NCBI GenBank assembly: GCA_046313675.1
Contig: JBKBXU010000087.1
Span: 1 to 14,786, forward strand
Direction of reading: 5' to 3'
DNA length: 14,786 bases
Source of the DNA: JBKBXU01 sp046313675
GTDB lineage: Bacteria > Bacteroidota > Bacteroidia > Cytophagales > Cytophagaceae
In this document: positions 14,721-14,786 of the stretch, in pieces
How positions within the stretch are numbered: position 1 is the first letter of the stretch
Layout: the number at the start of each line of letters is the position of its first letter
The notes under the pieces: model-generated
The model's database searches: none
The model's input: the letters and a program-made list of their open reading frames with translations, nothing else
What the model was told of the DNA's origin: nothing
Program-made: the position numbers and the translations under genes

Positions 14721-14786
14721 GATTGGTCTTTGGGCCTATCCACTCATTCATCTTTGCTTTGGCTTTTTTGTCCACTTCTTCATCTA
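14701..14786 (-). CDS. 3' end of a minus-strand gene, unidentified
   Basis: On the minus strand a frame is open from the right window edge to TAA at 14703-14701, giving 27 residues. The visible tail is lysine-rich and helical (V-D-K-K-A-K-A-K-M-N-E-W), then I-G-P-K-T-N-P-I-S. The composition and codons look like a real coding end. It would overlap the OmpA gene by 20 bases in convergent orientation. I do not recognise the family, and a chance open frame of this length cannot be excluded. Confidence 0.4.
   Translation of the reverse strand, partial: DEEVDKKAKAKMNEWIGPKTNPISQES

Overview
The window looks like a chromosomal segment of a member of the Bacteroidota, probably of the Cytophagales. 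It is AT-rich, start codons lack Shine-Dalgarno sequences, and two possible promoters match the Bacteroidota TAnnTTTG -7 element. One protein carries a type IX secretion (T9SS) type A C-terminal domain, and several families here are typical of the phylum (DUF1571, DUF5723, PD40/OmpA proteins). I see no rRNA, tRNA, CRISPR array, insertion sequence or phage gene.

Layout. 1-3655 (+): the 3' end of a DUF1571/LysM envelope protein, an alpha/beta hydrolase, and a membrane-anchored DUF3352-like protein with C-terminal MORN/YwqK repeats. 3725-4351 (-): a small secreted protein of unknown function. 4500-5276 (+): a secreted protein whose mature end resembles a TIMP/netrin (NTR) domain and which ends in a T9SS sorting domain. 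A near-perfect 46-bp palindrome at 5291-5336 separates it from the convergent pair on the minus strand: a divergent PiT-like membrane transporter (5341-6465) and a lipoprotein beta-glucosidase of GH3 (6612-8798). 9015-9443 (+): a SlyD-like FKBP isomerase closed by a strong intrinsic terminator. 9669-14720 (+): a very compact three-gene unit encoding a large lipoprotein, a DUF5723-type outer-membrane barrel, and a PD40 propeller/three-repeat/OmpA protein. A minus-strand reading frame enters from the right edge at 14701.

How the genes may work together. Almost every product is predicted to act in the envelope. The best candidate for a little-described system is the unit at 9669-14720. Its cistrons overlap or nearly touch, and they encode an outer-membrane-anchored lipoprotein, an outer-membrane barrel and a peptidoglycan-binding OmpA protein with a propeller. 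This architecture recalls the PorP/SprF plus PorE-like parts of T9SS and gliding machinery, but the families are different. A joint complex is an inference from gene order and domains only. The rest of the window is mostly a mosaic of independent housekeeping or accessory genes, with no obvious defence or mobile system.
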